From: Nonomuraea sp. PA05
Lineage (GTDB): Bacteria; Actinomycetota; Actinomycetes; Streptosporangiales; Streptosporangiaceae
NCBI RefSeq assembly: GCF_008086045.1
Contig: NZ_VSEY01000044.1
Location: 53,328 to 117,327, forward strand
Reading direction: 5' to 3'
Length of the DNA: 64,000 bases
Part shown: positions 16,324 through 24,800 of the stretch, in pieces
Layout of the letters: each line of letters begins with the position of its first letter
Numbering within the stretch: the stretch's first letter is position 1
Made by a program: the position numbers and the translations under genes
Notes under the pieces: generated by a model
Database searches by the model: none
What the model was told of the DNA's origin: nothing
What the model saw: the letters and a program-made list of their open reading frames with translations, nothing else

Positions 16324-17097
16324 GTGATCAAAACAGACGACATCGAGCAGTGCCGTGAACGCGTCTTCGCCGCCCGAAACGCCTCCGACCTGCCCCTGGA
16401 GTGCAGGGATGCCCTTGCTGCGGCAAGTGACATGCGGGTGCACTGCCTCGAGATCTATCGGGACGCTTTCCCGATTGCTCTGCGATTTTATAGGTTTGTC
16501 GCATTTCAGGAAGTAAAGAAACGCCTCAAAGTTCCATACCTGGATCGAAACGGCAACGACTGCGTGCGGACGGTGAACACGCACGAGACGGTCGAGGTCG
16601 TCCTGGCCGACCTGTGGGAAGTTCAGGGGTTTTGCGCAGATATTGCAGAGATGTCCGGAACGTGGGTCTATACAGACGCCGGCGCGGCATCTTCGGCCCT
16701 GACCTATTTTCTCATGCTGCACCTGGGGATGAAGCCCGAGAAGACCGCGGACGGCACAAAGGCGAGCGTTCTTGAGTTGTTGGCGGAACTCATCTCCTCA
16801 ATGGGGGTGACATCGGCCGAAGTAGTTCCAGAAGCCCCGTTGGATGATCTGGAAACGAACGCCGTGAATCGCAAGGCGTTGATCGTACGGACACTCGAGG
16901 CGAAAGAGTCCGGCGCCGGCATTGAGACGAGAAAGCAACTCGCGGTGGACCTCTACTTCTCGGGCGAGGAGAACATCCGCCACATCAGCCGGCTCACAGG
17001 GCTGGCCCGAGGCACCGTCTACAAGGCATTACAGAGCGCGGGCCTCATCTCCAGACGAGCCGCCCCGGACGCGGAGAACTCCCGCACCAAGCCCTGA
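16324..17097 (+). CDS. Unrecognised HTH-type regulator (257 aa)
   Basis: I do not recognise the family. The protein has about 200 residues of mixed helical sequence with several Cys and aromatic residues (LRFYRFVAFQEVKKRLKVPY), followed by a C-terminal helix-turn-helix at about residues 215-240 (IRHISRLTGLARGTVYKAL), which resembles resolvase/MerR-like recognition helices. A Lys/Arg-containing tail closes the protein. The GTG start has GAGAGGA upstream. Codon use is clearly less GC-rich than its neighbours, suggesting more recent acquisition. It is divergent from the 56-residue membrane protein and converges with the STAND ATPase gene. Confidence 0.65.
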   Translation: MIKTDDIEQCRERVFAARNASDLPLECRDALAAASDMRVHCLEIYRDAFPIALRFYRFVAFQEVKKRLKVPYLDRNGNDCVRTVNTHETVEVVLADLWEVQGFCADIAEMSGTWVYTDAGAASSALTYFLMLHLGMKPEKTADGTKASVLELLAELISSMGVTSAEVVPEAPLDDLETNAVNRKALIVRTLEAKESGAGIETRKQLAVDLYFSGEENIRHISRLTGLARGTVYKALQSAGLISRRAAPDAENSRTKP

Positions 17098-17117
17098 GAG
17101 CAAGCTGGACCACCGCG

Positions 17118-20100
17118 TCACAGGCGCCAGGCGATCGGGTCCCGGGGCCGGTAGCGGCAGGTGGAGCCGGTCGAGACGGCGGCGCGCAGGTGGGCGGCCA
17201 GCTCGGGGTGGGCGTGGTCGAGCTTGCGTAGCGTGTCGCGGATGCGGGCCGTCACGGTCTTGCGGGCGCGTTCCGCCTCGTCGCCCAGCCGCCGCGTACG
17301 CCCGCCCAGCCCGGCCGCGGCACGCAGCTCGGCCAGCAGCGCGGCCCGCTCCCTGTCGAGCTCCGCCGCCCGGTCGTCGTCACCCAGCCCGGCGGCGCGG
17401 TCGATCTCCTCGTCCAGCAGGACCAGGCGGCGGCGGTACCGGGACCTGGCCTCCTCGTCGAGCACCTCGTCGCCGCCCATGCGCCGGGCCGCCACGACGA
17501 TCTCGCCGCCCTCGGGGGCCAGCAGCGTCACGGCGGGCACGTCGTCGCCTGGGCGGCTCAGCAGGATGTGCAGGTCGCGCAGGCCTTTGGCGTCGGGCAT
17601 GTGCGCCGAACGGCCGGCGAACGCCAGTGCCCAGACCGCGCCGTCACGCCGGAACTCACCAGACGTCTCCGGCGCGGGCGAGGCTTCTTCGTGATCGCCG
17701 GACGGTGCCGCCTGCTCGTCTCCGGGCGCCCCCGTCCGTGCCTGCCCGAAAGCCCCCTCGCCCGGCGGCGTGAGGCGTACGTGCTCCAGCGCCTGCCGCA
17801 TCCCCAGCTCCTCCGCCTCCCGCCACGCTCCCTCCAGCAACGCGTCGGCGGCCCGCGCGTCACCGGGCGCGGCGCGGCCGAGCAGCGCCTCGGCCAGGTG
17901 GGCGCGGGCGAGCACGGACCACGGCCGCGCCCGCATGGCATCAGCCGCCTGGTACGCGGCGGTGAGCTCCTCGACGGCCTCCGCCCAGCGCCCCCGCGCG
18001 GCGTCCACGCGGCCGAGCCACAGATCGTAGGGGCCGCTGATCTCCCACCCGAACAGGGACACCACCCACTGCCCCCTGAGCGGCGCCAGCCGGGCCCGCG
18101 CACTGGCGCACAGCTCAGGGTCCTGGGTGACGGCGGCGAGCTCGGCCTGCAAGCGCAGCCAGATCGGCTGGATCATGCGATCATCCGGCTCCTCGTCGTC
18201 GAGCCGTCGCGACGCGGTGCCGACGTCGCCCGACTGCAGCGCCGTCAGCGCCTCCAGCAGCGGCACGCAGGGATGGCCCGAGCCTCTGAGCTCCCGCAGC
18301 AGCCGTTCCTGCCCGTCGGTGCTGCCGCGTAAGGCCATCAGCGCCCACCGGTGGTGCTTCAGCATGAACGCGAAGTGCTCGTGCCTGGCCTCCGTGTGGA
18401 CGGACTCCAGCAGTGACTCGGCCTCGGCGAAGCGGCCTTCGAGGCCGGCGATGATGCTCGCGTCGACGTTCGTGGACATCACGAGATGCGGACGTTCGCT
18501 GCGCCTGCCCCGGGCGGCGTAGGCGTGGAATTCGTCGAGGTAGCGGGGATCACCCTGCTCGATCATGGCCACCCAGCGCAGGGCGCTGGCGAAGTGTTCG
18601 AGGTCGGGGTCGGCGGTGCGGACGGCCACGGCGATCAGCTCACCCATCAGCGCCACCCGCTCGGCCGCCGTGCCCGGCCCCCAGATGATGTCGTGGTGCG
18701 CCCACAGGCTGAACGCCAGCGCGTCGTCGTCACCGCCCTGCCTGGCCCGCGTCGCCAGATGCAGGACCAGCGCCGTGGCGAGCCCTTCGTCGGGCACCGC
18801 CGGGCCGCCGGCCAGCCTGCGGTGGGCGTCCCTGAGCAGGTCGAGCGCCTGGTCGCGGCCGTAGTGGCTGTGGAAGACCAGCGCGACGCGGGCGGGCAGC
18901 TCTGGGTCGTCGGTGTCGCGGGCGATGGCCGCCGCCTCCTCGAACAGCCGCCTGGCCTCCTCGCGCTCGCCGTCGTGGTGCAGCTCCCTGCCCAGGTCCA
19001 GCGCGATCAGGCCGCGCCGGTGCGGGCTCGCGGCGGCGCTCAGCTCGTACGCCCTGCGCAGGTGAGCGATCTGCTCCTCAGCCGCGAGCCGCCCCCTGGC
19101 CTCGCGGGCCGCGTCGAGCAGCAGGCCGATCGCGCGCTCCGGGTCGAGCCGGTCGCCGGCGAGGTAGGCATGCCTGGCAAGGTCGCTCGGCGGCAGCCGG
19201 CCCGCCAGCGTCGGAGAGCTCTCCACAGCGGCGACCACGGCGGCGTGGCGGCCCCGCGGGTCGTCGAGCGAGTCGTAGAGCGTCTCCCGCACCAGGTCGT
19301 GCGCGAACGCGAACACGCCGCCGCCCTTCGTCACCACGAGCTTGGCCACCACGGCCAGCTCCAGCAGCCGATCGACGTGCGCCACCGGAGCCCCGATGGC
19401 GGCGGCCAGCACCTGGCGGTGGAACTCCCGCCCCAGCACCGCCGCGGCCGGCAGCAGCTCCGACACCTGGCGCGGCAGCAGGGACAGCCGCCGCAGCAGC
19501 GCGTCGCGGATGCCGGGCGCGACGGCGCTGGCCGACCCGCCGCTGCGCCACAAGCGGGAGGTCTGCTCGACGAAGAACGGGTTGCCGCCCGTCCGCAGAT
19601 GGACCTCCTCCACCAGCTCGGACGGCGGGTCGTGGCCTGCGGTACGGGCCATGAGCGCGGCGACGCCCGGCCGGTCGAGGCCGGTGAGGGTGATCGTGGT
19701 GGCCTTGGCCACGAGCGGCGACAGCAGGTCGCGCAGCGGATGGTCGACCGGCTCCACCTCGGCGTCGCGATAGGTGCCGATCAGCAGCAGCCGCTCGAAC
19801 CAGGTCTGCCGCGCCGCGAACTCCAGCAGGCGTAGCGAGGCCGGGTCGGCGGCGTGCAGGTCGTCGATGACGACGAGGACCGGGCGGCGTTGGGAGATCG
19901 CCACCAGGGCGGAGGTTACGGCGTCGAAGAGCTGGAAGGCGTCGGTGGAGCGTTCGGCGGACGCGTCAAAGAGACGGCGGGCGTCGGTGGAGCGTTCGGC
20001 GGACGCGTCAAAGAGACGGCGGGCGTCGGTGGAGCGTTCGGCGGACGCGTCAAAGAGACGGCGGGCGTCGGTGGAGCGTTCGGCGGACGCGTCATGGAGT

Positions 20101-20585
20101 CGGCGGGTGTCGGCGGACGCGTTGGGGTGCTGGCGGCCGTCGGCGGACGCGTCGAGGTGCTGGCGGCCGTCGGCGGACGTGTTGGGGTGCTGACGGGCGT
20201 CGGCTGACGCGTCGAGGTGCTGGCGGGCGTCGGCGGATGCGCGGGTCTCGCCCAGCAGGGTCGCCAGGCCGCCGCCCGCCGCTTCCTCGGCCGCCGCCCA
20301 CTCCTCCGGCTCGGCCGCGCGCCGCACCGCCCTGATGACTTGCACCCACGGCCAGTAACCCGGGGCGCCGCCGGAATCCCAGCACGCGCCGCCCACCACC
20401 AGCACGCCGCACCGCCTGGCCTCGCCTGCCGCGCTGGTGACGAGCGTGGTCTTGCCGATGCCCGCCTCGCCGGTGACCAGCACCAGGCCGCCGTGGCTGT
20501 CGATGAGCCGGGTGAGCTCGGCACGCAGCAGCGCGGCGGGATGTTCCCGGCCGATCAGGTCGTGAGCCGCGGCTTCGGTAGACAT
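17118..20585 (-). CDS. STAND/AAA ATPase regulator with repeat insert between Walker A and Walker B
   Basis: A 1155-residue signalling ATPase. Walker A is GEAGIGKTT (residues 39-47). Walker B is VLVVIDDLHAADP (about 237-249), followed by sensor/GTYRD and the winged-helix region seen in LuxR/MalT-type regulators, then a long TPR-like helical array (about 450-930). Between Walker A and B lies an Ala/Asp/Arg repeat insert (about 115-215). No LuxR helix-turn-helix ends the protein. Instead the last 100 residues are charged helix (YRRRLVLLDEEIDRAAGLG) plus a conserved-looking ERARKTVTARIRDTLRKLDHAHPELAAHL segment (its first half at about residue 1100), a C-terminus found on several actinomycete ATPase regulators. 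Probably cytoplasmic; the ligand and partner are unknown. Confidence 0.85.
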   Translation of the reverse strand: MSTEAAAHDLIGREHPAALLRAELTRLIDSHGGLVLVTGEAGIGKTTLVTSAAGEARRCGVLVVGGACWDSGGAPGYWPWVQVIRAVRRAAEPEEWAAAEEAAGGGLATLLGETRASADARQHLDASADARQHPNTSADGRQHLDASADGRQHPNASADTRRLHDASAERSTDARRLFDASAERSTDARRLFDASAERSTDARRLFDASAERSTDAFQLFDAVTSALVAISQRRPVLVVIDDLHAADPASLRLLEFAARQTWFERLLLIGTYRDAEVEPVDHPLRDLLSPLVAKATTITLTGLDRPGVAALMARTAGHDPPSELVEEVHLRTGGNPFFVEQTSRLWRSGGSASAVAPGIRDALLRRLSLLPRQVSELLPAAAVLGREFHRQVLAAAIGAPVAHVDRLLELAVVAKLVVTKGGGVFAFAHDLVRETLYDSLDDPRGRHAAVVAAVESSPTLAGRLPPSDLARHAYLAGDRLDPERAIGLLLDAAREARGRLAAEEQIAHLRRAYELSAAASPHRRGLIALDLGRELHHDGEREEARRLFEEAAAIARDTDDPELPARVALVFHSHYGRDQALDLLRDAHRRLAGGPAVPDEGLATALVLHLATRARQGGDDDALAFSLWAHHDIIWGPGTAAERVALMGELIAVAVRTADPDLEHFASALRWVAMIEQGDPRYLDEFHAYAARGRRSERPHLVMSTNVDASIIAGLEGRFAEAESLLESVHTEARHEHFAFMLKHHRWALMALRGSTDGQERLLRELRGSGHPCVPLLEALTALQSGDVGTASRRLDDEEPDDRMIQPIWLRLQAELAAVTQDPELCASARARLAPLRGQWVVSLFGWEISGPYDLWLGRVDAARGRWAEAVEELTAAYQAADAMRARPWSVLARAHLAEALLGRAAPGDARAADALLEGAWREAEELGMRQALEHVRLTPPGEGAFGQARTGAPGDEQAAPSGDHEEASPAPETSGEFRRDGAVWALAFAGRSAHMPDAKGLRDLHILLSRPGDDVPAVTLLAPEGGEIVVAARRMGGDEVLDEEARSRYRRRLVLLDEEIDRAAGLGDDDRAAELDRERAALLAELRAAAGLGGRTRRLGDEAERARKTVTARIRDTLRKLDHAHPELAAHLRAAVSTGSTCRYRPRDPIAWRL
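19939..20106 (-). repeat. 42-base in-frame minisatellite (four copies) in the STAND ATPase gene
   Basis: Units at 19939-19980, 19981-20022, 20023-20064 and 20065-20106. The first three are identical or nearly so; the fourth diverges at its end. Each encodes the 14-residue unit DASAERSTDARRLF (or RRLH). The high identity suggests recent duplication by slippage or unequal exchange. Confidence 0.95.
20107..20240 (-). repeat. 30-base in-frame minisatellite (four-plus copies) in the STAND ATPase gene
   Basis: Units at 20107-20136, 20137-20166, 20167-20196 and 20197-20226 plus a partial fifth. Each encodes a 10-residue unit such as DASADARQHL or NTSADGRQHP. It adjoins the 42-base array and shares the ASAD/ASAE core, so both probably descend from one ancestral unit. 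Confidence 0.92.
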
Positions 20586-20735
20586 GACGCTTGCACGCTA
20601 TCCGCCCGGGCCGACACTTTCCCAGCGCGGCGGGAGAGCATCGGCCGGAGCGCCGCGGGCCCGTGGCGGGAAGGGGGCCGCCCGGGTGGATGCGATCGCG
20701 GCGAGAAGGGGCCGCCGCATGGGCGGAGGCAGACG

Positions 20736-21746
20736 TCAGCGGGGCTTGATGCGCAGCTTCCATTTCGTGATCTGCTCGGCGGCCCGCTGCCGGTCCACCT
20801 TGGCCTCCATCCGCCCCTGCGAGGCGAGCCGCCGATCGCTGGCGCTGGCCGTCCGGTCGCGGGCGCTGGCGTTCCGGTCGTTCGCGCTGGAGCGCCGGTC
20901 GGCGGCGTCGCCGCGCTGGTCCAGCGCGTTCTGGCGCTCCGCCTTCAGCCGGTCGGAGCGCATCGCGACCAGTTCGACGCGCAGGGCGGCACGGTCCATC
21001 CGGTTGCGTTCCCGGTCGGCGGCCGCCAGCGTTCTGGCCTCGGACAGCAGCCGCCACTCCTCGCGGACGGCGGGTGCCGCGTCGCGGAGCGCGGCCTGGC
21101 GGAGTGCGGCGGCCTCGTCGCGGTCCTCGGCGGCACGATCGCGGCATTCCGCCGCCCACAGCAGGTCGTGCAGGCGGCGGTCGCGCAGGTCTTCGACTTC
21201 CCGCAACTGCTCCAGGTGCCGTTGGCGCAGGTGGGCTGCCTCGTCGCGGGCGTCAGCCAGGTCGTCGCGGTGCCGCGCGGCCTGGTCCCGCTCCTCGGCG
21301 GCGCGGTCGCGCGCCCTGCCCGCGGCGTCCCTCCGCTCGGCGCTGGTGTCGAGCGTGCCGATCTCCCGCGTCACGGACGGCTCGGCCTCCGGCGTTCCGG
21401 CCCGCTCGTCGTGCGCGTGAGATCGGTCCTCCGGCGTTCCAGCCTGCTCGTCGTGCGCGCGGGATCGGCCGTTCCGGCTGTCGGGCCGCTCTTCGTGCGT
21501 GTCGGGCCGCTCGTCCCAGGGCTGCTCGTCCCGGTCGTCGGGCCGCTCGTCCCAGGACTGCTCGTCCCGGTCGTCGGGCCGCTCGTCCCAGGGCTGCTCG
21601 TCCCGGTCGTCGGGCCGCTCGTCCCAGGGCTGCTCGCCCCGCGCGTCGGGCTGTTCGCCCTCCCCCGCGTCAGGCTGCTGCTCGCCATCCCACGTCTCAG
21701 GCTGCTCGTCCCGCTGAACGTCCTCGCCCGCCATCGCCGTCTCCAC
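20736..21746 (-). CDS. Coiled-coil protein with N-terminal acidic repeats
   Basis: A 336-residue, highly charged protein with no signal peptide or membrane helix. Residues about 1-110 are Glu/Asp/Gln/Pro-rich and contain four copies of a 12-residue unit EQPWDERPDDRD. Residues about 135-325 are a long predicted coiled coil built on RDxAAxxRD-like units (AAEERDQAARHRDDLADAR). Such repeats occur in actinomycete sensory proteins, usually attached to GAF or cyclase domains that are absent here. The start is GTG 21746 or ATG 21734. It lies 150 bases downstream of, and on the same strand as, the P450 gene and upstream of the STAND ATPase gene. Function unknown; scaffold-like. Confidence 0.65.
   Translation of the reverse strand: METAMAGEDVQRDEQPETWDGEQQPDAGEGEQPDARGEQPWDERPDDRDEQPWDERPDDRDEQSWDERPDDRDEQPWDERPDTHEERPDSRNGRSRAHDEQAGTPEDRSHAHDERAGTPEAEPSVTREIGTLDTSAERRDAAGRARDRAAEERDQAARHRDDLADARDEAAHLRQRHLEQLREVEDLRDRRLHDLLWAAECRDRAAEDRDEAAALRQAALRDAAPAVREEWRLLSEARTLAAADRERNRMDRAALRVELVAMRSDRLKAERQNALDQRGDAADRRSSANDRNASARDRTASASDRRLASQGRMEAKVDRQRAAEQITKWKLRIKPR
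21505..21648 (-). repeat. 36-base in-frame tandem repeat (four copies) in the coiled-coil gene
   Basis: Units at 21505-21540, 21541-21576, 21577-21612 and 21613-21648 encode EQPWDERPDDRD or close variants (one EQSWDERPDDRD). The last unit has diverged at one end (GEQPWDERP...). Units are nearly identical at the DNA level. Confidence 0.95.
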
Positions 21747-21816
21747 TGCTGACCGTCTCTAACCTCCAGTGTGCTCCTAACCTGCGGGCGACGGCTGACA
21801 CTTCCTGGTTACGGAG

Positions 21817-23013
21817 CTACCAGGTCACCTCCAGGGAGCTGAGCCCGTACACGACGGAGGACGAGCGGAATCGCGGTTCGGTGTCCGTGACGCGCAGGTT
21901 CGGGAAGCGACTGAGCAGGGCGGGGAAGGCGATCCGCAGCTCCATGCGGGCCAGCGGAGCGCCCAGGCAATGGTGGACGCCGTGGCCGAAGGCGAGGTGG
22001 CCGGGTGCGCCGCGGTTGAGGTCGAAGGCGTCCGCGTCCGGCAGGAACGACGGGTCGCGGTTGGCGGCGGGCAGGGTGACGAGCACCTGGTCGCCCTGCT
22101 GGATCCGCTGGCCGCCCACCTCGGTGTCGACGGTCGCGACCTTGGTGGTGCCCGAGTTGACGATGCTGAGCCAGCGCAGCAGCTCCTCCACGGTGGCGTC
22201 GATCCGCTCCGGCTCCTTGCGCAGCAGGTCGAGCTGCTCGGGGTGGCGCAGGAGGGCGAGCGTGCCGAGGGAGAGCATGTTGGAGGTGGTCTCGTGCCCG
22301 GCGAACAGCAGCAGGCCGCCGATCCCGACCAGCTCGTCGGTGGACAGGTCGTCGCCGTGCTCGCGCACGAGCATGCCGAGGAGTTCCTCGCCCGGGTCGG
22401 CCTGGATGCGGGCGATCAGGCCCTCCATGTACGCGCGCTGCTCGAACTGCAGCATCATGCGCTGCTCGCCCGGCAGGGTCATGTCGAGCATCCTGGCGGT
22501 GCGCTGCTGGAAGCCCTCGCGGTCCTCGTACGGGACCCCGAGCAGCTCGCAGATCACCAGCGACGGGATCGGCAGCGCGAACGTCGGCACCAGGTCGGCG
22601 GGTGCGCCCGTGGCCTCCAGCGCGTCCAGGTGCTCCTCGACGATGCGGCGGATCCTGGGCTCCAGCCGGTTGATCCGGCGGATCGTGAACTCCGGCGTGA
22701 GCATCCTGCGCAGCCGCGTGTGCTCGGGCGGGTCCACGCCCAGCAGGTTGCCCGCGCGTACCTTGGCGAGCTGCTCCTCCGTCATGGGCGGCGCGCCGGG
22801 CAGCCGGGCGATGTTCTGCTGGGCGATCCTGAACCGCTCGGCGTCGCCGAGCACTTCGCGGACGTCGGCGTGGCGCGTGACCAGCCAGGCCTCCGTGCCG
22901 AACGCCGTCGTGACCCGTTTGACCCGATCCTCGTCCCGCGCGGCCGCCAGCTCCGGTGCCGGATGGAACTCCACCCGCCGCATGTGCAACGGCATCGTCG
23001 AGGTCTCGCTCAT
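21817..23013 (-). CDS. Cytochrome P450
   Basis: A 398-residue soluble bacterial P450. The I-helix oxygen-activation motif is FAGHETTSN (about residues 235-243), the K-helix ExxR is EELLR, and the heme-binding loop is FGHGVHHCLGAPLAR with the proximal Cys at about residue 349. The start MSETSTM (ATG 23013) was chosen because an AGGGG ribosome-binding site precedes it and the family begins here; the upstream open frame has no P450 character. It resembles CYP105/CYP107-like enzymes. It is divergent from the FAD monooxygenase at 23203, so the two oxygenases may act on one small molecule. No ferredoxin gene is adjacent. Confidence 0.95.
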   Translation of the reverse strand: MSETSTMPLHMRRVEFHPAPELAAARDEDRVKRVTTAFGTEAWLVTRHADVREVLGDAERFRIAQQNIARLPGAPPMTEEQLAKVRAGNLLGVDPPEHTRLRRMLTPEFTIRRINRLEPRIRRIVEEHLDALEATGAPADLVPTFALPIPSLVICELLGVPYEDREGFQQRTARMLDMTLPGEQRMMLQFEQRAYMEGLIARIQADPGEELLGMLVREHGDDLSTDELVGIGGLLLFAGHETTSNMLSLGTLALLRHPEQLDLLRKEPERIDATVEELLRWLSIVNSGTTKVATVDTEVGGQRIQQGDQVLVTLPAANRDPSFLPDADAFDLNRGAPGHLAFGHGVHHCLGAPLARMELRIAFPALLSRFPNLRVTDTEPRFRSSSVVYGLSSLEVTW

Positions 23014-23202
23014 ATGCAGCCCCTGGGTGATCGTCAATTTTCTGTAGCACGGTACTGATGCTTGCGACCGTTCACTAGTTGCGATTTTCAATCGTTGTGA
23101 GCTCGTACCACGGCCATGACCGCAGGCGTGTGCGGGCTTCCTTGACGCGGGCGCGACAGGCCGAGGACTATTTCTGCGTTCATCTGGACGAATAGGACTT
23201 CC

Positions 23203-24717
23203 ATGGATCTGGTAAGGCAAGTTCCCGACTCCGTGCCCGTGCTGATCGCCGGAGGCGGGCCCGTCGGCCTGGCGACCGCCGTGGAGCTGGCCCACCACGG
23301 CGTGCGCTGCCTGGTGGTGGAACCGCGGGAGACGGTGTCGTGGCTGCGGCCACGCGCGAAGACCACCTCGGCCCGCTCGATGGAGCTGCTGCGCAGGTGG
23401 GGGCTGGCGGAGACGGTCCGCTCACGGGCGCCGCTGGCGGTGTCGTGGTCGGACGAGGCGGTGTTCGTCACCGGGCTGCTGGGCCGCGAGATCACTCGCA
23501 TCGGCGGCTGCTTCGGCCTCGACCTGGTCGGCTCCGACCTGGCGGCCGAGCCCGGCCAGCAGGTGCCGCAGCCGCTGGTGGAGGAGGTGCTGCGGGAGGC
23601 CGTCGGCGACGCGCTGCTGACCGGCTGGCAGGTGGCCGGCCTGCAGGAGGACTCCGACGGGGTCACCGTGCGCATCACGTCCGGCGACCAGGAGCGCGAG
23701 GTACGCGCCCAGTACGTCGTCGGCTGCGACGGCCCGCGCAGCGTGACCAGGGCCGCCATCGGCTCCCGCTACGAGGGCCGCCAGGACGCGCGCCCCAACT
23801 TCAACATCGTCTTCCGCGCCCCCGGCCTGGCAGAACGCATGCCGCACGGGCCCGCCGTGCACTACTGGGTGCTGAACCCGGCCCAGCCCGGCATGCTCGG
23901 CCGCCTCGACCTGAAGGACACCTGGTGGTGCATCGCCCAGGGCGTACGGGCGGAGGACGCCGACCCCGTGCGCCTGGTGCGCAACCTCGCGGGCGAGGAC
24001 ATCGAGGTGGAGGTCCTCGCCACCGACCCCTGGACGGCGCGGATGCTGCTGGCGGACCGGTACGCGAGCGACCGCGTCTTCCTGGCGGGCGACGCGGCCC
24101 ACCAGAACCCGCCCTACGGAGGTCACGGTTTCAACACGGGCATAGGCGACGCGGTCAACATCGGCTGGAAGCTGGCCGCCGTGCTGCTCGGGTGGGCTCC
24201 GGCGGGGCTGCTGCGCACGTACGAGAGCGAGCGCAGGCCCATCGCCGCCGACACCATCGAGGCCGCCGCGAGCAACATGGCGACGCTCGCGCCCGAGCTG
24301 GCGGATCCGGCGCTGATGGGGGCCGAGGAGGAGTTCGAGAAGGTGCGGCCGGCGGTGGCCGAGGCGGTGCTGCGGACCAAGGACAGCGAGTTCCACAGCC
24401 TGGACCTGGTGCTGGGGTACACCTACGCCGGGTCCTCGATCGTCTCGTCAGGGGCCGGGGAGCGGCTGCCGCACCGGTGGCTGGCTCCTGGGGAGTCCCT
24501 GTACGACCGGCTGGGCCCCGGGTTCAGCCTGGTCGGGGATCAGCGGTCGCCCGGGGCCGCCGTGGTGGTGGCGGAGGCTCGGGAGCTGGGGGTGCCGTTG
24601 CGGGTGGTCGATCTGCCCGGGGAGCCGCCGGCGCTGGTCCGGCCCGATCAGCATGTGGCCTGGAGGGGCGGGGATCCGTCGGGGGCTCTGCGGATGGCCC
24701 TCGGTCACGGGCGCTGA
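23203..24717 (+). CDS. FAD-dependent aromatic monooxygenase (PHBH-type, polyketide hydroxylase-like)
   Basis: A 504-residue class-A flavoprotein monooxygenase. The FAD ADP-binding loop is IAGGGPVGLATAVELAHHGV (about residues 15-34), the DG motif is VVGCDGPRSVTRAAIG (about 170-185), and the second flavin motif is GDAAHQNPPYGGHGFNTGIGD (first part near residue 294). The C-terminal 100 residues form the thioredoxin-like extension typical of RdmE/PgaE-type enzymes. It hydroxylates or epoxidises aromatic substrates using NAD(P)H and O2, cytosolic. Its ATG lies 190 bases from the divergent P450; it shares a terminator with the MFS gene. Confidence 0.93.
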   Translation: MDLVRQVPDSVPVLIAGGGPVGLATAVELAHHGVRCLVVEPRETVSWLRPRAKTTSARSMELLRRWGLAETVRSRAPLAVSWSDEAVFVTGLLGREITRIGGCFGLDLVGSDLAAEPGQQVPQPLVEEVLREAVGDALLTGWQVAGLQEDSDGVTVRITSGDQEREVRAQYVVGCDGPRSVTRAAIGSRYEGRQDARPNFNIVFRAPGLAERMPHGPAVHYWVLNPAQPGMLGRLDLKDTWWCIAQGVRAEDADPVRLVRNLAGEDIEVEVLATDPWTARMLLADRYASDRVFLAGDAAHQNPPYGGHGFNTGIGDAVNIGWKLAAVLLGWAPAGLLRTYESERRPIAADTIEAAASNMATLAPELADPALMGAEEEFEKVRPAVAEAVLRTKDSEFHSLDLVLGYTYAGSSIVSSGAGERLPHRWLAPGESLYDRLGPGFSLVGDQRSPGAAVVVAEARELGVPLRVVDLPGEPPALVRPDQHVAWRGGDPSGALRMALGHGR

Positions 24718-24769
24718 CGTCGGCGGAGCCATGGGGCTGTGCTGCTCACGGGCGCTGACGTCGTAGGGG

Positions 24770-24800
24770 CCGTAGGGCTGTGCTGGTCACAGCCCTACGG
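24770..24800. terminator. Perfect bidirectional terminator overlapping a stop codon
   Basis: CCGTAGGGCTGTG (24770-24782) pairs perfectly with CACAGCCCTACGG (24788-24800) around a 5-base loop. The right arm contains the stop codon of the leftward MFS gene, so the hairpin serves both converging transcripts. Just upstream (24707-24765) an imperfect direct repeat of TCACGGGCGCTGACGTCG is seen twice. Confidence 0.85.

Noticed and set aside
19939..20240. Possible CRISPR array
   Set aside because: Repeats are directly adjacent with no unique spacers and lie in a reading frame; they are coding minisatellites. The same holds for 21505-21648 and 63848-64000.
20217..21752. Forward frame over the STAND/coiled-coil region (511 codons)
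   Set aside because: It reads the repeats as Val/Pro/Leu-rich nonsense, whereas the reverse strand gives a charged coiled coil and family-like sequence.
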